Under the pieces are notes generated by a model, which was not told where the DNA came from, ran no database searches, and saw only the letters and a program-made list of their open reading frames with translations. A program made the translations under genes and the position numbers. A stretch of 64,000 bases of DNA from Sphingosinicellaceae bacterium (GTDB lineage: Bacteria; Pseudomonadota; Alphaproteobacteria; Sphingomonadales; Sphingomonadaceae). The DNA lies in assembly GCA_019285715.1 (NCBI GenBank), contig CP079108.1:1069001-1133000 (forward strand), written 5' to 3'. Of the stretch, positions 8,764 through 17,419 are shown piece after piece (position 1 is the stretch's first letter; each line of letters begins with the position of its first letter).

Positions 8764-9156
8764 CTAGGAGGGCCGACCGGATCGTGACACGGCGATCGCC
8801 TCGATCTCGAACAGGGCTTCCTGGCGGTACAAGGCCTTCACTCCGACGAGGCTGTCCGCAGGATATGGTTCCGAGAAGAACCTGCGTCGCAGGTCAATGA
8901 CCGCCTGGAAGTTGCTCATGTCCGTGACGAAGATCGTCACCTTGAGGACGTCAGCGAGGCTGGAGCCCGCGGCCTTCAGCGCGCGTTCCAAGTTGGCGAA
9001 TGCCTGTTCCCCTTGACGAACGAAACCGCCTTCCACAATGCGCCCGGCATCGTCGTATCCGGCCTGTCCCGATATGTAGACGACGTCACCGAAGCAGATG
9101 CCCTGTGACAACGCGAAGGGTTCATACGGATCCGGATCGGTCACGACCTGTCGCAC
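8764..9156 (-). CDS. RidA/YjgF-family protein (enamine/imine deaminase type)
   Basis: About 130 aa, the usual RidA length. The fold signature is visible as GDVVYISGQAGYDDAGRIVEGG, NLERALKAAGSSLADVLKVTIFVTDM and the C-terminal FEIEAIAVSR. RidA proteins hydrolyse reactive 2-aminoacrylate-type imines; many subgroups act in catabolic pathways. The canonical Arg before EIEA is replaced (QEALFEIEAIA), so it may belong to a subgroup without RidA activity. I chose the GTG at 9156 because GGGGGA lies 6 bases upstream; a TTG at 9186 would add ten residues. The CTTAACTGGTATA motif at 9268 lies in its upstream region. Confidence 0.85.
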   Translation of the reverse strand: MRQVVTDPDPYEPFALSQGICFGDVVYISGQAGYDDAGRIVEGGFVRQGEQAFANLERALKAAGSSLADVLKVTIFVTDMSNFQAVIDLRRRFFSEPYPADSLVGVKALYRQEALFEIEAIAVSRSGRPS

Positions 9157-9267
9157 TGCGCATCCCCCGTCATCGCATCGACGCAAAAACTGCCGATGCC
9201 TTCGTCTGGCGGCACGAACCGCGCGACGAACTCCAGGTCAGCCTACTCGGCAACGGGGCGCTCCCCT

Positions 9268-9280
9268 CTTAACTGGTATA
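9268..9280. promoter_or_regulatory. Candidate operator CTTAACTGGTATA (copy 1)
   Basis: One of four near-identical sites in the window (others at 21325, 27993 and 30773). It lies about 110 bases upstream of the RidA start, between RidA and the TetR gene. The copy at 30773 is a perfect dyad (GCTTAAC-TG-GTTAAGC), which suggests a dimeric repressor or activator site. Which regulator binds is unknown; the TetR gene beside it and the Crp-type gene at 27995 are candidates. Confidence 0.5.
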
Positions 9281-9398
9281 GTCGCCCGTCTCGCTCGAAC
9301 TATTTTTCCAAGTGGTCGTTCCGACCTTGAGTTGGATCCGCGAACCAATCCGGAGCGCAATGGAAGAGCCGTGCGACCGCCCGATCGGCACTAGAGTC

Positions 9399-10007
9399 TC
9401 AGGACCGAGCAGCTTCGTTGCCCAGCGCACGCGCGACCACGCCCATTGCGAAGTTCCTGTCGACCGGCTCCTTGGAGAACCAACGCCGGTAGAATAGTGG
9501 GCCCACGACCGAGGCCGTGAGCTCCGCGGGGTTCTGCCCAATCGGAAGTTCGCCACGCGAAGCTCCCCGCTCCGCCACGGTCAGAAATGGTGCCATCATG
9601 CTTGCATGAAGGCCGGCATGGAGCGCCGCGAGCTCCGGATCGCGCTCAGCCGCGTCGATGATCGATGGCAAAATCGCCGTCCATTTCGCCGAGTGGAGCT
9701 GCTCGGCAAGTGCGTTTGTAAGCAGTTCCAGATCCGCTCGCACGCATCCCGTGTCCGGTGCCTCGACCGGGGGAGTCATCGTGGAACAGGCGGCGAGCAG
9801 CAGCGCCGAACGCGAAGGCCAGTGACGGTAGATCGTCGACTTTGAAACTCCCGAGCGGCGGGACACCTCATCCACGCTGACACCTCCGATGCCGCCTTCC
9901 GACAGAAGGGCGTAGGTGGACGCGAGCACGGCCGAAATCGACCGCTGGATCCGCTTGTCGAGCTCACCCCCCACCGACACCACCCTTCTCGCTGCCGCTT
10001 GACTCAT
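9399..10007 (-). CDS. TetR-family transcriptional regulator
   Basis: A 202-aa TetR/AcrR-type regulator. The N-terminal helix-turn-helix is clear: GGIGGVSVDEVSRRSGVSKSTIYRHWPSRSALL, preceded by the helix AVLASTYALLSEG. The C-terminal ligand-binding domain is variable, with a TetR_C-like ending LFYRRWFSKEP. I chose the ATG at 10007 (MSQAAARR); upstream in-frame Met codons would put unlikely sequence before the HTH. It is divergent from the VOC gene at 10079 with only 71 bases between starts, so autoregulation and control of that gene are likely. The spacer holds CGTATCGTACCATAACG and two AACGTT words that could be its operator. Confidence 0.9.
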   Translation of the reverse strand: MSQAAARRVVSVGGELDKRIQRSISAVLASTYALLSEGGIGGVSVDEVSRRSGVSKSTIYRHWPSRSALLLAACSTMTPPVEAPDTGCVRADLELLTNALAEQLHSAKWTAILPSIIDAAERDPELAALHAGLHASMMAPFLTVAERGASRGELPIGQNPAELTASVVGPLFYRRWFSKEPVDRNFAMGVVARALGNEAARS

Positions 10008-10078
10008 AACAGTACTGCACCGTATCGTACCATAACGTTGAACAACGTTCGTCTTCAGATGTGCATAGGAACAGATCG

Positions 10079-10459
10079 ATGTCGCCCATGAAGCTCGCAT
10101 CCACGCGAATTGTCACTCAGGACGTCCCCGGGATTGCCCGGTTCTACGAACAGGTCACCGGGGTAGCCTCGGCAGGCAATGAGGATTTCGTCGAACTCAG
10201 GACCCCCGGCAGCGTGCTCGCGATCTGCAGCGAGCGCTCTGTCTCGAAAGACAACGCTGCGGCTGCGGTGTCGGCGCGTAACCGTTCGATGATCCTCGAG
10301 TTCGAAGTGGACGACGTCGACGCCGAACACACTCGCCTTCAATCCCTCGTCGGTGACTGGGTCATGGAGCCGACCACTCAGCCCTGGGGAAATCGCTCGA
10401 TGCTGCTGCGGGATCCGGACGGCAATCTAATCAACGTCTACACACCTGCCAAGCAGTAG
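10079..10459 (+). CDS. VOC-superfamily (glyoxalase/bleomycin-resistance fold) protein
   Basis: A 126-aa single-domain vicinal-oxygen-chelate protein: TRIVTQDVPGIARFYEQVTG at the start, then ILEFEVDDVDAEHTRL and the closing MLLRDPDGNLINVYTP, which is the typical second beta-alpha module. Such proteins are metal-dependent lyases, dioxygenases or sequestering resistance proteins; the substrate is unknown. AGGA lies 8 bases before the ATG at 10079; a second ATG three codons on is possible. It is divergent from the TetR gene and probably under its control. Confidence 0.85.
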   Translation: MSPMKLASTRIVTQDVPGIARFYEQVTGVASAGNEDFVELRTPGSVLAICSERSVSKDNAAAAVSARNRSMILEFEVDDVDAEHTRLQSLVGDWVMEPTTQPWGNRSMLLRDPDGNLINVYTPAKQ

Positions 10460-10853
10460 CCTTTGGCGAACGATGCGCCGCCCTAACGCGAGCGGGACTT
10501 ACGGGCCCGGCGTTTTGGTAGCAGCGGGACGAAAAACTACATAAAGCGCGAGCCCACGCATCATCGATGCCCTTGGCGGCGGTTCGCGGAGCCGCTGAAG
10601 CTCGCCATAAAAAACGGACGGCCTTTCGCCTCCACTTATTGTTGAGGCATTCGGCGCTACGCACTTTATGCAACTGCATTGTCAAGTGCGATGCGGCAGC
10701 TAATGGCGCAATCCTCGCTGCTGCCGGAAATTGTGCGTTGCAGAAGACGATGGACGAGGTGGTGGCGGACGCCATAACATGCCGTAACTTAAAAACGGCC
10801 CTCGCCAGCCCGCTGTCGAGGGCTCATGTTTTGATAGTCACGGGATATGCGCT
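10460..10853. other. Low-GC intergenic stretch
   Basis: This marks the left boundary of the AT-richer patch. A 98-codon plus-strand frame (10567-10863) crosses it but has no ribosome site, no domain and a random-looking composition, so I do not call it. No repeat or RNA gene was recognised. Confidence 0.35.
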
Positions 10854-11198
10854 ATGGGCATGATAGTACTTTATCCGCCGTCCTTGTTCGCTCGGTTTGT
10901 TAATCCAATTGCGGTGTCTCAGAGATACTTAATGCCAGTTATGTCGGTCTATGTCGCTGGGATAACTTGCTGTATATTATCTAGTATAATGTTTCTTACC
11001 AATAAGGCTAATGACCTCACCTTACTGCTCACGCTGATATGCCTTTTAATGACGATCTTGCATAGAACTAGAACGGCGGCAGCTCGGAGACATTGCGACA
11101 GGAGCAGGGACAATAGAATAACTCTAGTCCTACCTTCTATGATAGTAGCGCTTGCTATCTTAGGACTGTCTTCGACAACCTACCTTGTTCGATCCTAG
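10854..11198 (+). CDS. Small membrane protein, unknown
   Basis: A possible 114-aa protein with three predicted membrane helices, at about residues 25-47, 53-70 and 89-112. The codon use is unlike the neighbourhood, rich in ATA, TTA and AGA, as expected for recently acquired DNA. No family is recognised and the ribosome site before the ATG is weak. The size and topology would fit a bacteriocin-immunity-type protein, which is only suggestive given the decayed bacteriocin locus 2-3 kb away. It could also be a chance frame in AT-rich DNA. Confidence 0.4.
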   Translation: MGMIVLYPPSLFARFVNPIAVSQRYLMPVMSVYVAGITCCILSSIMFLTNKANDLTLLLTLICLLMTILHRTRTAAARRHCDRSRDNRITLVLPSMIVALAILGLSSTTYLVRS

Positions 11199-11591
11199 GC
11201 TCATAATTCTGATCTGTCTTTGCCAGCGTTTTGATAGATGATCTAGGGCCTCGGAGCGCACGTCTGTCTTGCAGAGCGACGAGCATCCGCAATGGGAACT
11301 GTCAAGTCAAACGACAGGTAGCGTCGACGACGGCCGGGATTGAAACGATGCGGACGCGATAACTCGCCATCCATTTGGTAGGTCGCACGAAGTGCGCAAT
11401 AAAAGGACATTATCATCCATATATTGAAGTTATTCGCGCTCTGACGCCGTCTCCGTCCAAGTGACGAGAGTGATCGCTGGTCAGCGTTGAGATGGACGGC
11501 GACCCGCGACGTTGACGCCCGCACTGACGTTTACCATAACGTCCTCGCGCATCGGCGCAGATGCAGCGCGGCGCGAGTTCAGGAGTTACTA
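11199..11591. other. Upstream region of the PEP-CTERM gene
   Basis: About 390 bases without a convincing gene, mixed in composition. It ends in a clear AGGAG ribosome site at 11581 for the next gene, so it must hold that promoter. Frames crossing it (minus 11243-11524, plus from 11487) show no domain. Confidence 0.4.
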
Positions 11592-12185
11592 ATGAAAATG
11601 TTGCAGAAGTTAATGGCGGTGGTAAGTTCTCTACTCATGGCCAGCTCTCCAGCGCTCGCCGAGACGATTAACTTTGAAAACCTGACGGTAGGCGTGCAGG
11701 CAGAAGGTTCGATTAGCTACCCAGGGGTGACGTTCAGCTCGTCGTCGGGGGTGTTCAGCGCAGTTTCCGGCAGCACGGGCCTAGCGCTCTGCGCATTCCA
11801 GGCCGATTGCAGCGGTACTCTCATAATCGACTTTTTAAAGCCGGTGTCGAATCTCACCTTCAACTATTCCGATGATGACACGACGAGCATGCTAGGATTT
11901 GAGGGCTCGTCAACAACGGCGTCCTTTAAGGGCCAAGTTTTTGCGGATGGAGACCCTCTCACCCAAGACGTGTTCAACCTGTCCATCGTGCCGAACATCA
12001 CGCAGCTGATTGTCTTCTCGAACGATCCGGGTGGTATAATCTTCGACAACTTCAGCTTTACGACATCGGTCGCAGGTGACGTTCCCGAGCCGGCAACCTG
12101 GGCCATGATGATCGTCGGTTTCGGCGCAATCGGCGGCTCGCTCCGCCGCCGCAACAAGCTCGCGACGCGAATCAATTTTGCCTAA
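11592..12185 (+). CDS. PEPxxWA-CTERM sorting-domain exported protein
   Basis: A 197-aa secreted protein. The signal peptide is residues 1-24 (MKMLQKLMAVVSSLLMASSP, cleavage after ALA). A beta-rich body follows, containing one Cys pair (LALCAFQADCSGT). The C-terminus is a textbook PEP-CTERM sorting signal: PEPATWAMMIVGFGAIGGSL followed by the basic tail RRRNKLATR. The PEPxxWA variant is typical of sphingomonads, where exosortase cleaves it and releases or anchors the protein with exopolysaccharide. No exosortase gene is in the window. AGGAG 7 bases upstream supports the ATG at 11592. A terminator-like hairpin follows. Confidence 0.88.
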   Translation: MKMLQKLMAVVSSLLMASSPALAETINFENLTVGVQAEGSISYPGVTFSSSSGVFSAVSGSTGLALCAFQADCSGTLIIDFLKPVSNLTFNYSDDDTTSMLGFEGSSTTASFKGQVFADGDPLTQDVFNLSIVPNITQLIVFSNDPGGIIFDNFSFTTSVAGDVPEPATWAMMIVGFGAIGGSLRRRNKLATRINFA

Positions 12186-12207
12186 GCAGTGATCACTTGA
12201 GTGAGGT

Positions 12208-12242
12208 AAAGGGCCGGCTGTCGAAAGCTGGGCGGCCTTTTG
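12208..12242 (+). terminator. Rho-independent-type terminator after the PEP-CTERM gene
   Basis: The arms AAAGGGCCG and CGGCCTTTT flank a short inner stem-loop and end in a short T-run, 22 bases after the stop codon at 12185. It is oriented for the plus-strand transcript. Confidence 0.65.
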
Positions 12243-12249
12243 CTGTGAA

Positions 12250-13253
12250 CCGCTGATTGTCGGCAGCGCCAATGAATTGAATTCATGGCGATGCGCGCCG
12301 AACTGACGGTCGGCATGCTGTTTGCTTACCAAGCCTACAAACAGCAGTTCTCTGGGGCTGGCACGCGCCTAGTCGAGGCCGTTCTCAACTGGCAGATCAA
12401 CAGCGTCCACTTAGCGCGCATCGCCGACATCGCGTTGTCACCGCCCGAAGTCGGGGCAATCGGCACTGGGGTCGAGCGCGCGCCGCTGACCGGCTGGATT
12501 GAACTGCGGGGGGTGAGGTCCCGTTACGGCACCGGCGAATCCGAGGTGCTTAAGTGCATCGACCTCGTCATCAAACCAAATGAGACGTTGATCATCACCG
12601 GCCCGAGCGGCGGCGGCAAAACGACGTCGATGAAGATTAGGCTCGGATTGCTCGACCCGATGGCGGGAGAGGTGTTGGTCGATGGCATCCCGCTTACTAC
12701 CTATGGCAAGGCAGCGTTCCGTCATCAGGTCGGTGCGGTGATGCAGGACGACCTGCTTTACGCTGGTAGAATTGCCGAGAACATCGCGCTGTTCGACCCC
12801 GAAATCGATATGGACCAAGTCCGCGAAGTTGCCGCGCAGGCGGCAATCGCGGCCGAGATCGAGCTCATGCCGATGGGCTATGAGAGCCTTGTCGGTGATA
12901 TGGGCAGCACCTTGTCCGGAGGGCAACGACAGCGGGTGCTGGTGGCACGCGCGCTATACCCATAGCCCAAATATGTGTTTGCGGACGAGGTGACTGCTTC
13001 GCTAGATCCCGACAACCACACGCGCATTGGCGACGCACTGGCTGCGGTGTATGCAACCAAGGTTATCGCCACTCATCGGGAGTTCGCGAATACAGAAGGG
13101 CGAACGCTACTCGTCCGGAATGGCCTCGCAGAAGAGGTGCGGCGCAAGCCTGCGGCTCAGGAGGGGTCGATTGTCGTGCAAAAGTCGCCCTTAGCGAATA
13201 AGGCTTTTTTGCGGTTCGGGCCGGATCACAACTTAGGCCTGCGACAGACATAA
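12250..13253 (+). pseudogene. Broken peptidase-type ABC exporter, ATPase half (bacteriocin exporter family)
   Basis: Remnant of a C39-peptidase-type ABC transporter (colicin V/RaxB style). The frame from 12285 keeps the end of the last membrane helix region (LTVGMLFAYQAYKQQFSG) and then an ABC ATPase: Walker A GPSGGGKTT, signature LSGGQRQRV. An in-frame TAG at 12963-12965 then interrupts it. Reading resumes in the same frame at PKYVFADEVTASLDPDN, the Walker B/D-loop region, where Asp-Glu-Val replaces the usual DEAT. The peptidase and most of the transmembrane domain are missing, and a second frame break is likely near 12273. It is dead as it stands. It points to a former double-glycine peptide export system beside the precursor at 13728. 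Confidence 0.85.
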
Positions 13254-13311
13254 AGCATGAACGGAACGACGTGTAACCGACAAACGCTCCGATAGATGGG
13301 CAATAGTGATG

Positions 13312-13677
13312 TTAATAACGTGGATGGATCAGTGTTTCAAAGATCAGCGAGAATATGAATGCAGAAAACACTAATTGGACGGCCGGTCGAATAGAGGAAA
13401 TCTTATCTACTATTGTGCCACTTTCATCGGCGCAACGTTTGCTATAACTATTCTCTCTGGTGTAGGAGACGAACAAACATAAGCCGATTAGGATGCCTGG
13501 TATTGAGATGAACCAAGGCAGTTTGTCTCTGAATAAAGAATAGCAAAGGACAGTGATGGCGGTAATTGCCATAAAAAGGTCGTTATGAAGCAAGAATTGC
13601 GACCTTTTCTCATCTCGAAAATAAAGCCTGAGCCTTAATCTTCCGACATCGAAAAACAACATCGTCACATGACCCAT
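13312..13677 (-). CDS. Small three-helix membrane protein, candidate bacteriocin immunity protein
   Basis: A 121-aa hydrophobic protein with three likely membrane helices (about residues 34-51, 55-75 and 97-117) and charged connecting loops. It has no recognised domain. It lies 50 bases behind the double-glycine-leader precursor on the same strand, the standard precursor-then-immunity order of class II bacteriocins and microcins. Its codons are AT-rich like the precursor region. AGAGGTGG lies about 13 bases before the ATG at 13677. The immunity role is an inference from size, topology and position. Confidence 0.55.
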   Translation of the reverse strand: MGHVTMLFFDVGRLRLRLYFRDEKRSQFLLHNDLFMAITAITVLCYSLFRDKLPWFISIPGILIGLCLFVSYTRENSYSKRCADESGTIVDKISSIRPAVQLVFSAFIFSLIFETLIHPRY

Positions 13678-13727
13678 GCTGACCAGCCGCCACCTCTGTA
13701 AAAGTTGTTTTGTAAATGGATAGTTAA

Positions 13728-14123
13728 TCAGCGAATATTGGCATAACCACCATGCCCGTTAAAATGACTGGTTATTGCGTTTCCAGTAACTGTGGCCGCA
13801 GCGCCAGACAAGGCAGTAGCAGCGCCGGCAACAACCAACGCAATAGCAGCAGGGCTAACCGGCGTTGGGTCCAAGGCAGCGCCAGCCGCAAGCCCTATAC
13901 CGCCCACGACCACAGCAGTTCCTCCGTCGTCTTGAAGATATTGCCCAACTTGATCAAAGCTATTACTATTAAGCCAGTTCTGTAAACTATCACTAATCTG
14001 CTGAACAGGTACAACGATTTCCTGAACTTTGCTGCTTGCCCATTGTTGCCAATCGCCAAGTCCTAGTCCTCCAGAAACTTCGGTAATTTCGTTACACGGT
14101 AGTCGCGCATTTCCGCTCTCCAC
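13728..14123 (-). CDS. Double-glycine-leader bacteriocin/microcin-like precursor (leader possibly frameshifted)
   Basis: The encoded protein contains CNEITEVSGG, a typical double-glycine leader end (consensus MRELxxNEIxxVSGG), followed by about 112 residues. The mature part is Gln/Ser-rich, then Gly/Ala-rich and hydrophobic (TAVVVGGIGLAAGAALD), as in large class II microcins. The open frame begins at a GTG (14123) without a good ribosome site. An ATG at 14110 does have GGTGGAG 7 bases upstream and reads MRDY, but in a frame shifted by one base from the rest. Adding one T there would give MRDLPCNEITEVSGG, a perfect leader. So the gene is probably a recent frameshift pseudogene, unless the GTG is used. 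The dead exporter lies 0.5 kb away. Confidence 0.65.
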   Translation of the reverse strand: MESGNARLPCNEITEVSGGLGLGDWQQWASSKVQEIVVPVQQISDSLQNWLNSNSFDQVGQYLQDDGGTAVVVGGIGLAAGAALDPTPVSPAAIALVVAGAATALSGAAATVTGNAITSHFNGHGGYANIR

Positions 14124-14564
14124 CCGTGACTAGGTATGATTACGTTGTCACCTCTTCTCGCTTTAGCACGGCGCTGTGTGAGCATTAAAAAGCCTAATAT
14201 AACCCATTGCATCGGTCTGGACTAAAGCGACAATGATCAATTATTAACAATAATAAACATTAGCATAAGCGGCTACCTGTTACTCATAATCGTCAACCTG
14301 CCTGTATAGTCAAGGCAAAATGGTGTGCGACAGCATGCTGCACGCCATACCATCGAGAGTCTACGATATTGAAACAAATCCGACAGCTCAAATCTCATAA
14401 ACAAGAGACTATACCGGGTTTTACCACAAAAAACCCGCATTGCGCGATATTATAATCTCAGATACTTGCTCATGATCAAGACCCCTCCACGAGCGGCCGA
14501 TATCGAGTTTCTGTGAGTCGTGCTTTATGGGTGGCCAACACCAATCCGGTTGCGGTCGTCTTTA
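14124..14564. other. AT-rich region upstream of the precursor gene
   Basis: About 440 bases, the most AT-rich part of the window, ending at the IS5-family element. It should contain the precursor's promoter. No gene, clear repeat or RNA was recognised. Confidence 0.4.
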
Positions 14565-15396
14565 GGCTCAGGACTCGTTGATCACAGCCAAAAGACGACA
14601 GTTGCGGCGAGGGTTATGGCGGAGAAGAAGACCGTGGGACATCTTTCGTAGCGGGTGGCGACGCGGCACCAGTTTTTGAGCCGTCCGAACATGATCTCGA
14701 TGGGGCTGCGGTTTCTGTAGCGGCGCTTGTCGTATTTGATCGGTGCGAGACGCGATATTCGGCCCGGGATGCAGGGCGTTATGCCCTTTGCCTGAAGGGC
14801 ATCCCTGTACCAGTCGGCATCGTATCCACGGTCGGCCAGCATCCACTGCGCCTTGGGCAGATCGTCGAGCAGGGCTGTAGCGCCGGTATAATCGCTGACC
14901 TGGCCTGCGGTCATTTAGAAGCTGAGAGTCCGACCGTTGGCATCGGTGACGGCGTGCAGCTTGGTGTTCATGCCCTTGGTGCGGCCGATCAGCCGGCCGA
15001 GACCCCTTTTTAACCCGCAGGCTCGATGCCGTGCGGTGGGCCTTGAGATTTGTCGCGTCGATCATCACCGTCCTGGGTTCAGCGCCTGCGGCGGCCAGCC
15101 CCTCCATCATGCGGAGGAAGACACCCATCTCGCCCCACCGCTTCCACCGGTTGTAGAGCGTCTTGTGCGGACCATAAGCCTTCGGCGCATCACACCAGCG
15201 CAACCCGTTGCGGTTGACGAAAATGATCCCGCTCAACACCCGCCGAACATCGACACAGGGCCTGCCATGGCTCTTGGGAAAATACGGCTCAAGCCGAGCC
15301 ATCTGCTCGTCCATTAGCCAGTACAGGTCGCTCATCCGCAGTCTCCTTGCGGAGCCTGAATCAGATCGCGACCCTCAGATCAATGGGTCCTGACCC
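14565..15396 (-). mobile_element. IS5-family insertion sequence, inactive (832 bp)
   Basis: The ends are imperfect inverted repeats: GGCTCAGGACTCGTTGATC on the left against GGGTCAGGACCCATTGATC (reverse complement of the right end), 15-16 of 19 matching. The flanks read TTTA and TAAG, consistent with a short TA-type target. It encloses one broken transposase gene. The length fits the IS427-like group of the IS5 family. Confidence 0.8.
14582..15335 (-). pseudogene. IS5-family transposase, frameshifted and with a nonsense codon
   Basis: The N-terminal part (MSDLYWLMDEQMARLEPYFP through MIDATNLKAHRTASSLRVKKG) is in one frame. Near 15003-15011, at a run AAAAAGGGG, the homology moves to another frame, GLGRLIGRTKG. 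That frame then meets a TAA at 14915-14917 before continuing as MTAGQVSDYTGATALLDD to FFSAITLAATVVFWL. Some IS5 relatives use programmed frameshifting, but the required shift here is +1 (or -2) and the extra TAA kills the second part. The DDE catalytic residues are split between fragments. It is not functional. Confidence 0.85.
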
Positions 15397-15771
15397 TAAG
15401 ATCAATATTCAATATCGTGCCCTTTAAAGCTCCAACGGCGGTTTCCGGCACCAGCGTCAGATTAACACCCGTTCAACCTCGTCGAGGCTTATCTCGTCGG
15501 TCCGCTGGTCGTAAAAATGGGACTGCTGGCCCTGCCATAGTCGCCGCAAGCCACTCCATTATCGCCGCTCGCCGTCTAGCTCCTCGTGGCGGACTGCCAC
15601 GGCTAGCGTAGGTATTCTACTCCCTCGCCAATCAGACCGCGGCTCCCGCGCCAGGATGCCGGCCCGAAAGCTCGGGAATCCGGCTGCGGTTCCTCGTGGA
15701 GGTCTCGGCAGCCCGCGCGGTCCCAGGCCGACGAACGACCCAACTCCAGAGGCAATGGCCGCCTCGGTCGA
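15397..15771. other. Spacer between IS5 remnant and malic enzyme gene
   Basis: About 375 bases at the right border of the accessory patch. Short frames on both strands show no domain. It lies downstream of the malic enzyme stop, and no obvious intrinsic terminator is visible. Confidence 0.35.
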
Positions 15772-17415
15772 TCACGGATGCGCCTCGTAGTCCGGCTTGT
15801 ACAGCATCGCCTCGATCCATGGCCCGATCTCGCGCGGACGTTCGACGGTGGCCAGGCCGGTATCGAACATGAACTCGGCAACGCGGGTGGCCGTGGCCAC
15901 CTCCACCGCGAGTATGTTCACTTGGCGCGGGAACAGCATTCCCGCATCGCGAAGGTCGTCCCCGACCTGGTCGGCACAGGCCTCCGCCGCGACGATGAAG
16001 CAGGCGTCCGTCAGCCGCGTTGGGCGCACCGCATAGGTGGCCAGCCCGATCGCCGGGAAGATGTAGAAGTTGTTCGCCTGCCCGGCGTGGTATCGCCGGC
16101 CCTCGTAGTCGACGTCCGCAAACTGCACGCCTGCGGCGAACAGCGCGGTGCCCTTCGACCAGTTGTATGCCTGTTCGGCGGTGCATTCCGCCTTCTCGGT
16201 GGGATTCGACAGCGCGAAGATGATCGGCCGGGGGTTCAGCGCCGTCATCGTCTCGACGACGCGCTGATCGAAGGCGCCCCCCTGCGTGCTCAAGCCGAGC
16301 AGCGCCGTGGGCTTGAAGCTCTCGATCGTCGCGACGAAGTCGGTCGAGGGCGCTGCGTCGTGAGCGTAGCGCCGCTGTGCGGGCGTAAGGTCGCCGCGTG
16401 ACGCTTCGACGAGCCCGTGCTTGTCGAACATCGCGATGCGCGCCGCCGCGTCACTCTCCGACAGTCCCTTGGCCTGCATGGCCTTCACGATCAGCCCCGC
16501 CACGCCTGTCGCGGCGGAACCGGCACCGAGGAAGAGCAGACGGAGGTCGGTGAGTTCCGCACCGGTGATCTGCAAGGCGGTGGTCAGACCCGCCAGCGCG
16601 ACGCCGGCGGTGCCCTGGATGTCGTCGTTGTAGCAGAGGACCCTGTCTGTATAGCGGTCGAGCAGGCGGATGGCGTCGGTACCCTCCCAGTCCTCGAAAT
16701 GGATGCAGCAGCCGGGAAACACCTCTTGGACCGCTTGCACGAACTCCTCGACGAACTCGTCGAGCTCCGCGGTGGGCGGGGGCTCCTGTCGGAGGCCGAG
16801 ATACAGCGGATCCGCCCGCAACGACGCCCGGCTCGTGCCGATGTCCAGCAGCACCGGCAGCAGCTTTTCCGGCGGGACGCCCGCACAAGCGGTGTAGAGC
16901 TGCAGCTTCCCGATCGCGATCCCCATGCCGTTCGCACCAAGATCGCCCAGGCCAAGGATGCGACCGCCGGTTGAGACGCAGATGAACCGTACGTCGCGTT
17001 CGGGCCAGTTGCGCAGCACCTCCGCGACGCGGCCCTTCATGTCATGGGCGACGTACATGCCGTGCGCCCGCCGATAGATGGTACCGAATTTGAGACAGGC
17101 CTCGCCGACGGTCGGCGCGTAAATGATCGGCAGGAAGCGAACCGGATCGCTCATGATGACGCGGTAGAAGAGAGTCTCGTTGCGATCGAGAAGTCCGGTC
17201 AGGTAGATGTACCGCTCGAGGTCCGACGACTTCAGCGCGAGATGCTCCATCACCCGGTGGAGCTGATGGTCGAGCGTCTCGACGCGATGCGGCAGAAGCC
17301 CCAGCAGTCCATTCGCCTCTCGTTCGGCGAGCGTGAACGCGGTGCCCTTGTTGCGCCGCGGCTCGTTCGTCAGCGCGAGGTTCGAGACCCGGGCCTGATC
17401 ATGCACGTTCGCCAT
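15772..17415 (-). CDS. maeA: NAD-dependent malic enzyme
   Basis: A 547-aa enzyme converting malate to pyruvate and CO2 with NAD+, of the large MaeA/SfcA type. The diagnostic blocks are RNETLFYRVIMSDPVRFLPIIYAPTVG at the N-terminus, the catalytic Tyr in IIYAPTVGEAC, and CVSTGGRILGLGDLGANGMGI. The metal site region is YNDDIQGTAGVALAGL and the Rossmann motif is LFLGAGSAATGVAGL. The ATG at 17415 starts 4 bases after the sdhB stop, so it is the distal gene of the sdhC-D-A-B operon. Linking succinate oxidation to malate decarboxylation would feed pyruvate from C4 acids. A GTG at 17427 overlapping sdhB is an alternative start. Confidence 0.94.
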   Translation of the reverse strand: MANVHDQARVSNLALTNEPRRNKGTAFTLAEREANGLLGLLPHRVETLDHQLHRVMEHLALKSSDLERYIYLTGLLDRNETLFYRVIMSDPVRFLPIIYAPTVGEACLKFGTIYRRAHGMYVAHDMKGRVAEVLRNWPERDVRFICVSTGGRILGLGDLGANGMGIAIGKLQLYTACAGVPPEKLLPVLLDIGTSRASLRADPLYLGLRQEPPPTAELDEFVEEFVQAVQEVFPGCCIHFEDWEGTDAIRLLDRYTDRVLCYNDDIQGTAGVALAGLTTALQITGAELTDLRLLFLGAGSAATGVAGLIVKAMQAKGLSESDAAARIAMFDKHGLVEASRGDLTPAQRRYAHDAAPSTDFVATIESFKPTALLGLSTQGGAFDQRVVETMTALNPRPIIFALSNPTEKAECTAEQAYNWSKGTALFAAGVQFADVDYEGRRYHAGQANNFYIFPAIGLATYAVRPTRLTDACFIVAAEACADQVGDDLRDAGMLFPRQVNILAVEVATATRVAEFMFDTGLATVERPREIGPWIEAMLYKPDYEAHP

Positions 17416-17419
17416 TGGC

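Noticed and set aside
14997-15015. AAAAAGGGG run in the IS5 transposase as a programmed frameshift site
   Set aside because: The needed shift is +1 or -2, not the usual -1, and the downstream frame meets a TAA at 14915-14917, so the gene is dead either way.
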